Shown here: one piece after another, positions 10,201 to 15,752 of the stretch
Layout of the letters: every line of letters begins with the position of its first letter
How positions within the stretch are numbered: position 1 is the stretch's first letter
Source: Zygnema cylindricum
Taxonomy: Eukaryota; Streptophyta; Zygnematophyceae; Zygnematales; Zygnemataceae
Reading direction: 5' to 3'
Length of the DNA stretch: 21,588 bases
NCBI GenBank assembly: GCA_037447655.1
Contig: JBBHKE010000970.1
Location: 1 to 21,588 of the forward strand
Made by a program: the position numbers and the translations under genes
Notes under the pieces: generated by a model
Seen by the model: the letters and a program-made list of their open reading frames with translations, nothing else
Told to the model about the DNA's origin: nothing
Database searches by the model: none

Positions 10201-13200
10201 TAAATTTAGAATGGGTTTTTTGATAATTTGAGTGTTGGCAATTAGGTTTTTGGAAAGGATTGCGAAGTTAAGAGTTCCTTCCCTCCCTTTTCCTCCCTCT
10301 CTCCCTTTTTTGTCTTATTATGGCAGGTGATAGGAGCTCTGGTTCTTTTGGGCGGCATTCTCTGCTTTGTTCTTGAGAACCAGGCAGTCAAATATTTGGA
10401 GAAGAACTGGGAATTTGTTAACAATAAGGTAGAGGAAGCTCTCTCTTGCTCTCTCTCTCCGTCTCTTTTTCTCTCTGACTCTCGCTGACTCTCGCTCTCA
10501 CTCGCTGGCTCGCTTGCTGTCTCGCTTGCTGTCTCTCTTGCTCTCTCTGTCTGCCCCTCTCCCTCTCTCTGACCCTCTCTGTGTCTCTCCACCTGCCCCT
10601 CCCCCCCACCTCGCTCTCTCTCTCCCTCTCTCTCCCCCTCTGTCTCCCTCCCCTCTCGCTATCTCATGCTCTTTCTCGCTCTCCCTCTCTCTCCTCCTGT
10701 TTTCCAGTCTGATGTTCCTTTTCGGGCCGCCTGGCTCCCAGTGGAGGAACTCTCTCTCTCTCTCTTTTTAAAATTTTAAATGCCGTACAAGTTTTCGATT
10801 TTTAAAGTTTGGGTCCCACGGGAAAAAACAAGAAAAGGGAAAGAAAAAAAAAAAGGAAATGAGGGAAAGGAAAATAAAAGGGAAAGGTAAAAAGCAGGAA
10901 CGGAACTAGAAAACTCCGGGGGAAATAAAGAGGAGGCAAATTCTTTGAGAGTTTTTTCTTTTTTGAAGAAAAACTTGTCCTTTTTTTTTCTTTTTCTTTT
11001 TCAGGTAATAAATGTTTCGAAGCAGGAGGCCTACGACACTCTCGCCAGTCATATCCTTCTCATAGGGGTGAGTGGGGATCAAAAGGGGAGGACAGCTTCT
11101 ATTTTTTTTTGTTAGTATTTTGGGAAAAACTTTTTCTTTTTTTTTTTTAGTATTTTGGGTTGTTATGGTTGTTATTTTTATGATCGTGGTTATTGTTGTT
11201 GTTATTGTTGTTATTGTTATGATTGTTACTGTTGTGATTGTTATTATTGTTGTTGTTGTTTTTTTTTCTTATTACTCTTTCTTATTCTCGTTATTCCCGT
11301 TTTTCCCGTTATTCTTGTTTTTATCGTTATTATTGTGATTATTGTTGTCATTGTCGTTTTTGTCGTTTTTGTCACGATTGTCGTTATTGTCGTTATTATC
11401 GCTTGTTATTGTTGTTGTTGTTGTGCTTCTTGTAATTATTGTTTTCCCTCGTTTTCGTCTTATTCGTCTTATTATCGTTTTTATCGTGGTGATTATAGTA
11501 TTGTTGTTATTATTGATATTATGATTATTATGGTTTTTTCTGTCATTATTGTTGTTCTTGATATGACTATTATTCTTTTCATTCTTGTTATTCCTGTTGT
11601 TATTGTAATTATTCTCACTGTTGTTTATTATTTCTATTACTGTTATTCTTATTACTTTTTAATCTTTTGTTATTTTTATGATTATGGTGATGATTATGAT
11701 CACGATTATGATTATGATCGTGATTATTTTTATGTTTTTCTTCTTGTTACGACTGTTATTATTAGTGTTGCTATGGTTGTTATTGTTATCATTGTTGTTA
11801 TTGTTATTATTATTTATTTATTGTTATCATTATTATCATTGTTCTTATTTTCATTAGTTCCATAAACGGTTGTTTCGCTCCAACTCTCCCTTTCTTCTCT
11901 CTCCCTTTTTCGTCCTCCTTTCTTTTTCGTTCCTTTCTGATTCCCTTTTCCTTTTCTTTCTTTTTCCTCTCTCTCTCTCTCTCTCTCCCCCTCTCCCTCT
12001 CCCTCTCCCTCTCCCTCTCCCTCCCCCTCCCCCTCTCTCTCTCCCTCCCCCTCCCTCTCCCTCTCCCTCTCCCTCTCTCTCTCTCCCCCTCTCTCTCTCT
12101 CTCTCTCTTCCCCCCCCAGTTGGCATGTCTTCTCCTAGTGGCCTGTCTCCTCTACAACTTGCTGGCCTCCACTGCCGCCATACGGGCCATGAACCAGGTC
12201 TGTCACTCTCTCTCTCTCTCTCTCCCTCTTTCTGTCCCTCTCTGCCCCTATTCTCTCTCTGTCGAGGTCTGCCCTCTACCCTCTCCCATCTCTCTCTCCT
12301 GTTCCATTTCCACTCAAATCTCTTCACCTCTCTCTTGTTTTTTATTTCTCTCTCTTTCACTCTCTTTTTCTTTATCTTTTACCTCTCATCTGTCCCTGTT
12401 ACCTTCCCCCCTCCCTTCTCCCCTTCCTTTTCTTCTCTTCCCCACGTCTCTTCTCCTCTCCCTTTGCCCCTCTCTTCTCTCCTCCCTACCCCCTTTCCCT
12501 CAGGAGTGATGGAAAAACCCCCCTTGACTTTTTTTTTTGGGATTCCTATTTGATTAATTTTTGAATTTTACAATTAGTTGAAAAGATCTTCAACATGTAT
12601 TTATAGCACTTTTTGGTCCTTTAGTTTTCAAGTCTTATTCTTGTGTGTCTATGTATTCACTTATTCATTTGTTTTAATATTGTAATTATTATTATTTTTG
12701 TGTATGTGAGTTTGTATTGATTGTTTCCCACTTTTATTCATTTAATTATTTTTTTAATTTGACTTTTTAATAGGATAATAATGAATTTGACGAAGAATCG
12801 ACGCTCTCGAGATACAAAAAGTTGGGGAAAAAAAATGGGTTCAAAAACAATAAAAAAGACGAAAGTACGAGCGAAGAAGAAGTCGAAAGTGAGGAAGAGA
12901 CGAACGAGTCGGAAGAGAGTGAAGATCGGAGAGTGGTAGTGAATCGGATTCAAGTTCCTCAGAAGAAGACGAAAAAGATAGATATCGACAAAATGACAGA
13001 ACGAAAATAAGGGAGAGAGAAACAAAAAGGGGTACAAATGAGAATTCAAAAGAAGTAGTCGTTCGTATTAATGCAAAAGTGGGGGGAGAGAGGAGAGAAT
13101 CTCAAATCACTTCTTCGGATAGATTGAAAAGTCGTACGGATGAAAAAAAAAGTGATAAAAAGAACTCCCTCGAAAGTGATTTTCCAAATGGTTCCGAAGG

Positions 13201-13906
13201 GCAAAAGGGGGGTTTACTTGGGGCCATTGAAAGAACTCAAGAAAAATGGAGAAAACAATTCACTTTTGGAACCCAAAGTAAAATAATCGAAGAAAAAGTA
13301 CAATCGAAAGACGTCGTTGTCATAAATGACGAAAAATTTGCGAAAGAAAAAAAAGAAAAAGTTTTCCAAAAAAAGGAAGAATCGATCGACCGAAAAAAAA
13401 ACCCACCGGAAAAAAATTTCTCGCAGGTGACACGGGAAGTGGAAGAGAGAGAGGGAGAAAGACAAAAAAAAGTTACGGAGAGAGAGAATGAGAACCAATA
13501 TGACATGAAAATTGGAAAAAGGGCGGAAATCCACACTAATTACGAAACCGGAAGGGGTCATAATTTGAGAGAGGTACCACTTCACCAACCGAGTGAGGGG
13601 AGATGGTTCGAGAGAGAGACGAAAATGGCATCGGAAAAAGGGTGGGGACGTGACGAGAGGGAGGTGAGAAGCAATAAAGGGGAGAGAGAGGGAGGGGGAA
13701 AGGTGGATACAGATGATGAAAGTTTGGAAAATGTCGAGTTTGTCGTCAAGAAACCCGTTTGGGAGAGGGGAGGATCGAGAGGGGGATCGGGAGATATGAG
13801 TGGGAACAAAATGGTGAAAGAAGGGAAGAGGGGGAGAAGGGAGGGCGAGAGGAGAGACAACTTTTTTGATAGTAAAGTTGTGGATATGGATGGGGATCTC
13901 GTGTAG
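4498..13906 (+). CDS. Split gene for a multi-pass tetraspanin-like membrane protein with Thr/Glu repeats and a charged tail
   Basis: Twelve exons join in phase: 4498-4823, 5337-5452, 6135-6622, 7248-7330, 7913-7991, 8634-8814, 9322-9424, 9863-9989, 10327-10428, 11005-11067, 12120-12197 and 12774 onward. All introns are GT-AG. Predicted order: basic N-terminus (1-120), hydrophobic segment (121-141), Thr/Glu repeat domain (148-300), eight or so hydrophobic segments (311-575), then a charged cytoplasmic tail. Segments at about 437-454, 461-483, 491-517 and 552-573 resemble a tetraspanin core, including GYWGMARNSR after the second and an N-V-S sequon (N538) in the loop before the last. The CCG motif and loop cysteines of classical tetraspanins are absent. 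Stopping at 13010 gives 660 residues; if the second tail frame is joined, about 960. Exons 4-11 are the firm part. Exons 1-3 could belong to another transcript, with translation instead starting at the ATG at 7248. The cellular role is unknown; a membrane scaffold or receptor-like role is only a guess. Confidence 0.6.
4824..5336 (+). other. Intron 1: almost pure polypyrimidine tract
   Basis: From about 4850 to 5310 the + strand is nearly all C and T: (CT)n at about 4865-4917, then CCCTCC-type units. Stop codons cannot occur in pure C/T sequence, so the long open frames here are not evidence of coding. The tract could form triplex DNA. Confidence 0.75.
5337..5452 (+). CDS. Exon 2: first hydrophobic segment
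   Basis: The acceptor is GACGTGGCAG after about 450 bp of pyrimidine-rich DNA; the donor GGCG|GTGAGA is strong. In the joined frame it encodes residues 110-147: S-V-W-P-A-A-R-W-R-P-R, then a Leu/Ala-rich stretch of about 21 residues (121-141), then polar Gly/Glu/Ser. Arginines just before the hydrophobic run predict a cytosolic N-terminus (positive-inside rule), making it a signal-anchor candidate. The island is distinctly non-repetitive between a CT tract and a GA tract, which supports it being an exon. Confidence 0.5.
5453..6134 (+). other. Intron 2: polypurine tract then polypyrimidine tract
   Basis: Donor GTGAGA at 5453. 5543-5740 is G/A-rich with repeated GGGAGG units (G-quadruplex-capable); 5820-6130 is C/T-rich. 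A less biased island at 5745-5825 follows a TTTATGCAG acceptor-like site but has no usable donor. The acceptor is one of two AGs in CTCAGCCAG. Confidence 0.6.
6135..6622 (+). CDS. Exon 3: Thr/Glu-rich domain of five tandem repeats
   Basis: It encodes residues 148-310. Two AGs lie at the acceptor (after 6130 and after 6134); only the second continues the frame from exon 2, producing GAT at the junction. The donor is CTCTG|GTGAGA in phase 0. The core A-T-L-W-E-T-E-x-G-T (or close variants) starts at residues 172, 198, 222, 248 and 272, a spacing of 26, 24, 26 and 24. Linkers are built from E-T, G-T and M-E units encoded by GGAAAC-like hexamers. Four N-glycosylation sequons (N167, N229, N267, N279) would be usable if the domain is extracellular. 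The frame is open throughout and all length changes are multiples of six bases. A purely non-coding minisatellite cannot be excluded. Confidence 0.45.
6146..6575 (+). repeat. Tandem repeat, 72-78 bp unit, five copies
   Basis: The core GCAACTCTATGGGAGAC (variants GCAATTCCGTGGGAGAT, GCAACTCTACAGGAGAC, GCTACTCTATGGGAGAC) starts at 6206, 6284, 6356, 6434 and 6506, so the spacing alternates 78, 72, 78, 72. Between cores the DNA is made of GGAAAC/GGAACG-like hexamers. The alternation suggests a 150-bp higher-order unit that was duplicated. Confidence 0.8.
6623..7247 (+). other. Intron 3 with a long CT microsatellite
   Basis: Donor GTGAGA at 6623, acceptor TCTCCCCAG ending at 7247. The first two thirds are A-rich; the 3' third is pyrimidine-rich and contains an almost uninterrupted (CT)n run at about 7172-7233. 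The acceptor is immediately followed by ATG, so 7248 could alternatively be a translation start. Confidence 0.55.
7248..7330 (+). CDS. Exon 4: hydrophobic segment M-W-L-G-G-L-L-L-F
   Basis: It encodes residues 311-337 and two bases of codon 338. The sequence is a transmembrane helix of about 20 residues (L-G-G-L-L-L-F-L-G-V-L-A-V-Y-G-C) followed by S-L-D-V-H. The donor TTCGG|GTAATT leaves phase 2, completed by the first base of exon 5. If exons 1-3 are not part of this transcript, the ATG at 7248 would be the initiator and exons 4 onward would give a complete protein of about 350 residues. Confidence 0.7.
7331..7912 (+). other. Intron 4: AT-rich
   Basis: Donor GTAATT, acceptor TTTTGCAG. The body is T/A-rich with TTATTA triplets and poly-T and poly-A runs, unlike the CT/GA-rich introns around it. 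No other feature is seen. Confidence 0.6.
7913..7991 (+). CDS. Exon 5: transmembrane segment
   Basis: The acceptor TTTTGCAG ends at 7912 and the donor GATAAG|GTACAA follows 7991. Residues 338-364 read G-V-Y-V-V-G-F-V-L-I-P-L-F-V-Y-F, then an Ile/Phe-rich end and A-E-D-K. It is one helix of about 22 residues that ends in charged residues. It joins exon 6 in phase 0. Confidence 0.75.
7992..8633 (+). other. Intron 5 with CCCT and CT arrays and a possible cassette exon
   Basis: It contains a four-base array (CCCT)n at about 8010-8095 and a (CT)n run at 8276-8322. Between pyrimidine tracts lies a non-repetitive island, 8330-8377, preceded by CTACTTTAG and followed by GTTGGA. As a phase-0 exon it would add 16 residues containing C-T-Y-P-K-E-N-C. 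The donor is weak, so it is noted and not called as an exon. Confidence 0.5.
8634..8814 (+). CDS. Exon 6: two transmembrane segments
   Basis: The acceptor TCCTCCCCAG ends at 8633; the donor GCCATG|GTAGGG follows 8814 in phase 1. It encodes residues 365-424: amphipathic E-S-L-R-E-L-L-R-Q-S, a Leu/Ser-rich hydrophobic stretch (about 376-394), S-H-H-M-V-Q, then a second hydrophobic stretch (about 400-423) containing L-W-A-A-T-C-L-V-G. Its codons are C-rich, unlike exons 4 and 5, which are T-rich. The last 20 or so bases plus the donor are duplicated several times in the following intron. Confidence 0.75.
8793..9190 (+). repeat. Minisatellite that copies the end of exon 6 and its splice donor
   Basis: GCCACCTGTCTCGTGGGCCA, the end of exon 6, recurs in intron 6 at 8953 (GTGGAC variant), 9050 (exact) and in decayed form at 9151. 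Spacing is 160, 97 and 101 bp. Copies at 8941 and about 9038 are also preceded by GGACCTCTGGA and followed by the same GA/GGGAGG filler. The copy at 9050 keeps the exon-donor junction as CCATG|GTATGG, a potential alternative 5' splice site. Confidence 0.8.
9191..9321 (+). other. 3' end of intron 6
   Basis: GGGAGG-rich purine sequence changes near 9245 to a T/C-rich acceptor region ending CTCCCTCCAG. Nothing further is seen. Confidence 0.5.
9322..9424 (+). CDS. Exon 7: Arg-rich turn and first tetraspanin-like helix
   Basis: The acceptor CTCCCTCCAG ends at 9321; the first two bases complete Glu425. It encodes E-Y-A-R-R-R-M-A-M-S-M, then a helix (about 437-454) with N-I-V-T-S-I-F-G-S-F-L-L-Y-L-A-I-L. 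The three arginines just before the helix predict that this side is cytosolic, as for the N-terminus of a tetraspanin. The donor GCGGG|GTAAGG leaves phase 2. Confidence 0.75.
9425..9862 (+). other. Intron 7: CT, GA and CT blocks
   Basis: A purine block with (GGGAGA)n character at about 9535-9660 lies between pyrimidine blocks. An acceptor-like CTCTCTCTAG precedes an island translating as Q-N-G-S-F-S-M-G-S-G-D-R-Q in the incoming phase. The next usable donor (about 9650) would break the frame into exon 8, so it is not called. Confidence 0.5.
9863..9989 (+). CDS. Exon 8: second tetraspanin-like helix, GYWG motif and start of third helix
   Basis: The acceptor TCCCCCCCCAG ends at 9862 and the donor TTGCTG|GTAAGT is a full consensus. 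It encodes G-G-A-W-L-A-I-L-V-A-V-G-G-G-L-A-V-A-V-S then M-L-G-Y-W-G-M-A-R-N-S-R and I-L-L-I-M-H-S-F-L-L-L (residues 459-501). The order small-residue-rich helix, G-x-x-G, charged turn with R-x-S-R, then L-L-x-x-H resembles the junction between the second and third helices of tetraspanins (G-C-x-G-x-x-x-x-S-x-x-L-L). A run of ten G bases at 9893-9902 encodes the Gly triplet. Confidence 0.8.
9990..10326 (+). other. Intron 8: T-rich
   Basis: Consensus donor GTAAGT; the body has long T runs and repeats of CCGTTTTTTT and GATATTTTTG. Acceptor TTATGGCAG. At 337 bp it is the shortest intron of the model. Confidence 0.6.
10327..10428 (+). CDS. Exon 9: third tetraspanin-like helix and start of the large loop
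   Basis: The acceptor TTATGGCAG ends at 10326; the donor AATAAG|GTAGAG follows 10428; phase 0 at both ends. It encodes V-I-G-A-L-V-L-L-G-G-I-L-C-F-V-L, finishing the helix (491-517), then E-N-Q-A-V-K-Y-L-E-K-N-W-E-F-V-N-N-K. The polar helix following the membrane segment is like the first helix of a tetraspanin large extracellular loop. Confidence 0.8.
10429..11004 (+). other. Intron 9: CT-rich then A-rich
   Basis: CT-rich DNA with TCGCTTGCTG repeats near 10500-10540, then the candidate micro-exon island at 10708-10740, then A-rich and T-rich sequence to the acceptor TTTTTCAG. Confidence 0.5.
10708..10740 (+). CDS. Candidate 33-base micro-exon in intron 9
   Basis: A non-repetitive island follows a good acceptor (CCTGTTTTCCAG) and encodes, in the phase left by exon 9, S-D-V-P-F-R-A-A-W-L-P. 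It is followed by GTGGAG, a weak donor, and then CT repeat. At 33 bases it would keep the frame and lengthen the loop before the last helix. Reading on past the donor reaches a TAA within about 45 bases. It could be an alternative exon or chance. Confidence 0.3.
11005..11067 (+). CDS. Exon 10: loop and start of fourth tetraspanin-like helix
   Basis: The acceptor TTTTTCAG ends at 11004; the donor ATAGGG|GTGAGT is strong; phase 0 at both ends. It encodes V-I-N-V-S-K-Q-E-A-Y-D-T-L-A-S-H-I-L-L-I-G (536-556). N-V-S at 538-540 is an N-glycosylation sequon on the side predicted to be extracellular. There is no cysteine, so the disulphide-stabilised fold of classical tetraspanin loops cannot form here. 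Confidence 0.7.
11068..12119 (+). other. Intron 10 with GTT/ATT triplet array and CCCTCT array
   Basis: This is the longest intron (1052 bp). 11157-11850 is an interrupted GTT/ATT/GAT array (see its own entry). 11945-12110 is a CT-rich stretch with a clear six-base CCCTCT period. The acceptor CTTCCCCCCCAG ends at 12119. No exon-like island is seen. Confidence 0.6.
11157..11850 (+). repeat. Degenerate (GTT/ATT/GAT)n trinucleotide array, about 690 bp
   Basis: Nearly every third pair of bases is TT or AT, as in GTTATTGTTGTTGTTATTG. The period is held well enough that one frame stays open for 236 codons, encoding only Ile, Val, Tyr, Cys and Phe-like residues. That open frame is a by-product of the repeat and is not called as a gene. 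Confidence 0.85.
12120..12197 (+). CDS. Exon 11: last transmembrane helix
   Basis: It encodes residues 557-582: L-A-C-L-L-L-V-A-C-L-L-Y-N-L-L-A-S then T-A-A-I-R-A-M-N-Q. With the end of exon 10 it forms a helix of about 22 residues (552-573). The Arg after the helix suits a cytosolic C-terminus. The donor AACCAG|GTCTGT deviates from the usual GTRAG, but the next acceptor keeps the frame. Confidence 0.7.
12198..12773 (+). other. Intron 11: CT-rich then AT-rich
   Basis: Donor GTCTGT is non-standard in positions 3-5. The first half is CT-rich and the second half is T/A-rich, ending TTTTTAATAG. No exon-like island is seen. Confidence 0.5.
12774..13010 (+). CDS. Exon 12, frame as spliced: acidic/basic cytoplasmic tail
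   Basis: The acceptor TTTTTAATAG ends at 12773. In the incoming frame it encodes D-N-N-E-F-D-E-E-S-T-L-S-R-Y-K-K-L, then Lys/Asn-rich and Glu/Ser-rich sequence, and reaches TAA at 13008-13010 (residues 583-660). Y-K-K-L (596-599) matches the tyrosine-based Y-x-x-hydrophobic sorting motif. The Ser/Glu-rich block E-S-E-E-S-E-D ends near 12926, where a second frame with the same character opens. The true tail is therefore probably longer than this frame shows. Confidence 0.6.
   Translation, partial: DNNEFDEESTLSRYKKLGKKNGFKNNKKDESTSEEEVESEEETNESEESEDRRVVVNRIQVPQKKTKKIDIDKMTERK
12923..13906 (+). CDS. Long second tail frame, probable continuation of exon 12
   Basis: After the TGA at 12920 this frame is open for 327 codons, to TAG at 13904-13906. 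Its first residues, S-E-S-G-S-E-S-D-S-S-S-S-E-E-D-E-K-D, continue the Ser/Glu character of the preceding frame. The rest is rich in Lys, Arg, Glu and Asp, with less biased stretches such as G-G-L-L-G-A-I-E-R-T-Q-E-K-W-R-K-Q-F and N-V-E-F-V-V-K-K-P-V-W. No known domain was recognised. Possible joins are a one-base assembly deletion near 12926 (where GATCGG would be GATTCGG), a real frameshift, or an intron. The phase-compatible acceptor TTCTCGCAG at 13426 would remove 12936-13426, which looks coding. It has no membrane segment, so it would be cytosolic. Confidence 0.55.
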   Translation, partial: RSESGSESDSSSSEEDEKDRYRQNDRTKIRERETKRGTNENSKEVVVRINAKVGGERRESQITSSDRLKSRTDEKKSDKKNSLESDFPNGSEGQKGGLLGAIERTQEKWRKQFTFGTQSKIIEEKVQSKDVVVINDEKFAKEKKEKVFQKKEESIDRKKNPPEKNFSQVTREVEEREGERQKKVTERENENQYDMKIGKRAEIHTNYETGRGHNLREVPLHQPSEGRWFERETKMASEKGWGRDEREVRSNKGEREGGGKVDTDDESLENVEFVVKKPVWERGGSRGGSGDMSGNKMVKEGKRGRREGERRDNFFDSKVVDMDGDLV

Positions 13907-14170
13907 GAGGAGTATTTTTGAGGCCCAAGTTTAAGTTATTTTGGTTGTTTATAAATATTTATTCATTTAGGTTATTTTTTAAGTTTTTTTTTATAGAATA
14001 TATAGATCTTATTTATTTATTCATTATCAATTTATTTATTCGTCAGTTTATTTATTTATTTATTCATTCATTTATTTTTCAACTCATTTGTTTATTTATT
14101 ATTCTTCAATTGGTCTATTTATTTATCTACTTATTTAGTTAGCTAGTTATTTATTTATTTAGTTATTGCA
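13907..14170 (+). promoter_or_regulatory. Probable 3' UTR with AU-rich, TTTA-repeat segment
   Basis: From about 13990 to 14165 the sequence is dominated by TTTATTTATT units, giving many overlapping ATTTA pentamers. Such clusters resemble AU-rich elements that destabilise animal mRNAs, but simple-sequence expansion explains them equally well. No clear AATAAA signal was found nearby, so the transcript end is not placed. Confidence 0.35.
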
Positions 14171-15302
14171 ATTTTATGGATATTTATTGTAACCTTTTTT
14201 TTTTAAGGTCTAATGTATTATTTCAAATTCAGTTTCCGAATAGTTTGTTTCATTTTTCTATATCCAAATTTGTTATAGTCATTCTGCTTAAGCTACTTTC
14301 TAGTTAAGTAAAATTGAGTCAATAATTTTTTTTTTTTAGTAAATTGGTTCCCTTCCACTCTGATTACATGCAAAGTTTTGCTTTTTCTTTGTAACATTTG
14401 TCGTTGGTTTTAAAACAAAACTTGTAATAGTTGTTGTCAACTTTATTAAGGAAAATCCCAAACATTGTCAAATGTGCCACATTGTTATTTGCAAATCATA
14501 AAACTTATAAATTTTGTATGTTACCTTTGTTTGTTTTTTTGGTTGTCTTTTCACTTAGTTTGAATATCATTTGTTGTCTTCCGCATCTCCTTTATTCTTT
14601 TTATGTACTTTAGAATGACATATCAAAGAGTGTTTATTACCCTTTGACATCAGCCTAAAAAAAAGATTCTGGATTACTAATACTTACCAATTTTTCCAAA
14701 CAGTTGAGATGTCGACTTTTCAAAGCTTACTTCCAATGCAGATTCCGATGTCAATCATTTTGACAGGAAAAGAAGAAATACCTCGTCTGTTAACAAACCG
14801 TCAGCACATTACAAATAACGTTTTTATTACTTATAATGTCTTAATTACACATACCGTTTTTATTCTAAATCTAAACCAAAGGTTACACTAACAGACACTG
14901 TTCACCGGCCTTATCGACAATTACAAATGCAACTCAATCAGCAGTTTTCAGATTTTCTATCCAAAATCGTAACTTATGTTAAAAACAGTGATCGAAGGAG
15001 CATCATCCAAGCCTTCAAATAATATCAAGAGGAGGTAGGGGAAGATAAGGGTTGCCCAAACTTGCCGCCATGGACAAGGTTTGAGAGCCATGAGAGTTTT
15101 AAGACTTGTAGGTATTTTCTACTCGAAGAAAATTTCTAAAATTTGTAATAGGGAATAAGTTTGCACCTGAGTAAAGTACTATCGCTTTTCATTGACGGAA
15201 GCCCACGACCGTATAGTGGGGTTATTCTCCAAAGAACGCCACCCGATTCTCACCGATTTCGTCTCTGAACTAAAATTCACCAATTCTAATAATTCAATTA
15301 TA
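14171..15302. other. AT-rich stretch, nothing supported
   Basis: Only open frames of about 60 codons with no motif are present. No repeats with terminal structure were noticed. It may include the distal 3' UTR. Confidence 0.4.
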
Positions 15303-15310
15303 GTTACGAG

Positions 15311-15744
15311 CAGAGGTCGCAAACGGTTAACCGAAACCGTAACCGTAACCGACCGTTAACCGACCGCCCGCGTTAGATCCGGAACGGATTCGGTGTCAAA
15401 TTTGGGGGACCGGGCGGGATTCGGGCGGGTGATTCACAAAAAAAAATAGAAAAATCGGTTAAGGTTTGTACTGTCCATCCTATCTAACATTATTGTACTT
15501 TGTACTCTTGGTATCGTGGAAGTACGTGACATCATTTTGTACCTTTTCGGGTACGGGCGGGTACGGATAGTCGCGAGAAATCGAGTTTCGGTTAACTTTT
15601 ACATTTGTAAACGAGTTTCGGGTAACGGTTAAAAATTTAGGAGCGTGACATAACCTAACCCGGTCGGGCGTCGGGTACTCAGATTTTGAAAAAAAGAAAA
15701 CGTTCGGGTTTGGTTATCTAAAATTTTGACTTGTGCGACCTCTG
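15311..15744 (+). mobile_element. Complete hAT-type non-autonomous element (434 bp)
   Basis: It starts CAGAGGTCGCAA and ends TTGTGCGACCTCTG, giving terminal inverted repeats of 10-11 bp. It is flanked by GTTACGAG (15303-15310) and GTTACGAC (15745-15752), an 8-bp target duplication with one mismatch. The 8-bp duplication and CAGAGGTCG-type ends are diagnostic of the hAT superfamily. The subterminal regions are rich in ACCG and CGGGT words. It has no transposase frame, so it would depend on a transposase elsewhere. Confidence 0.85.
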
Positions 15745-15752
15745 GTTACGAC

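Noticed and set aside
11155-11865. 236-codon + strand open frame of Ile/Val/Tyr/Cys
   Set aside because: It is the translation of a degenerate GTT/ATT triplet array inside an intron. It has no domain and no start context.
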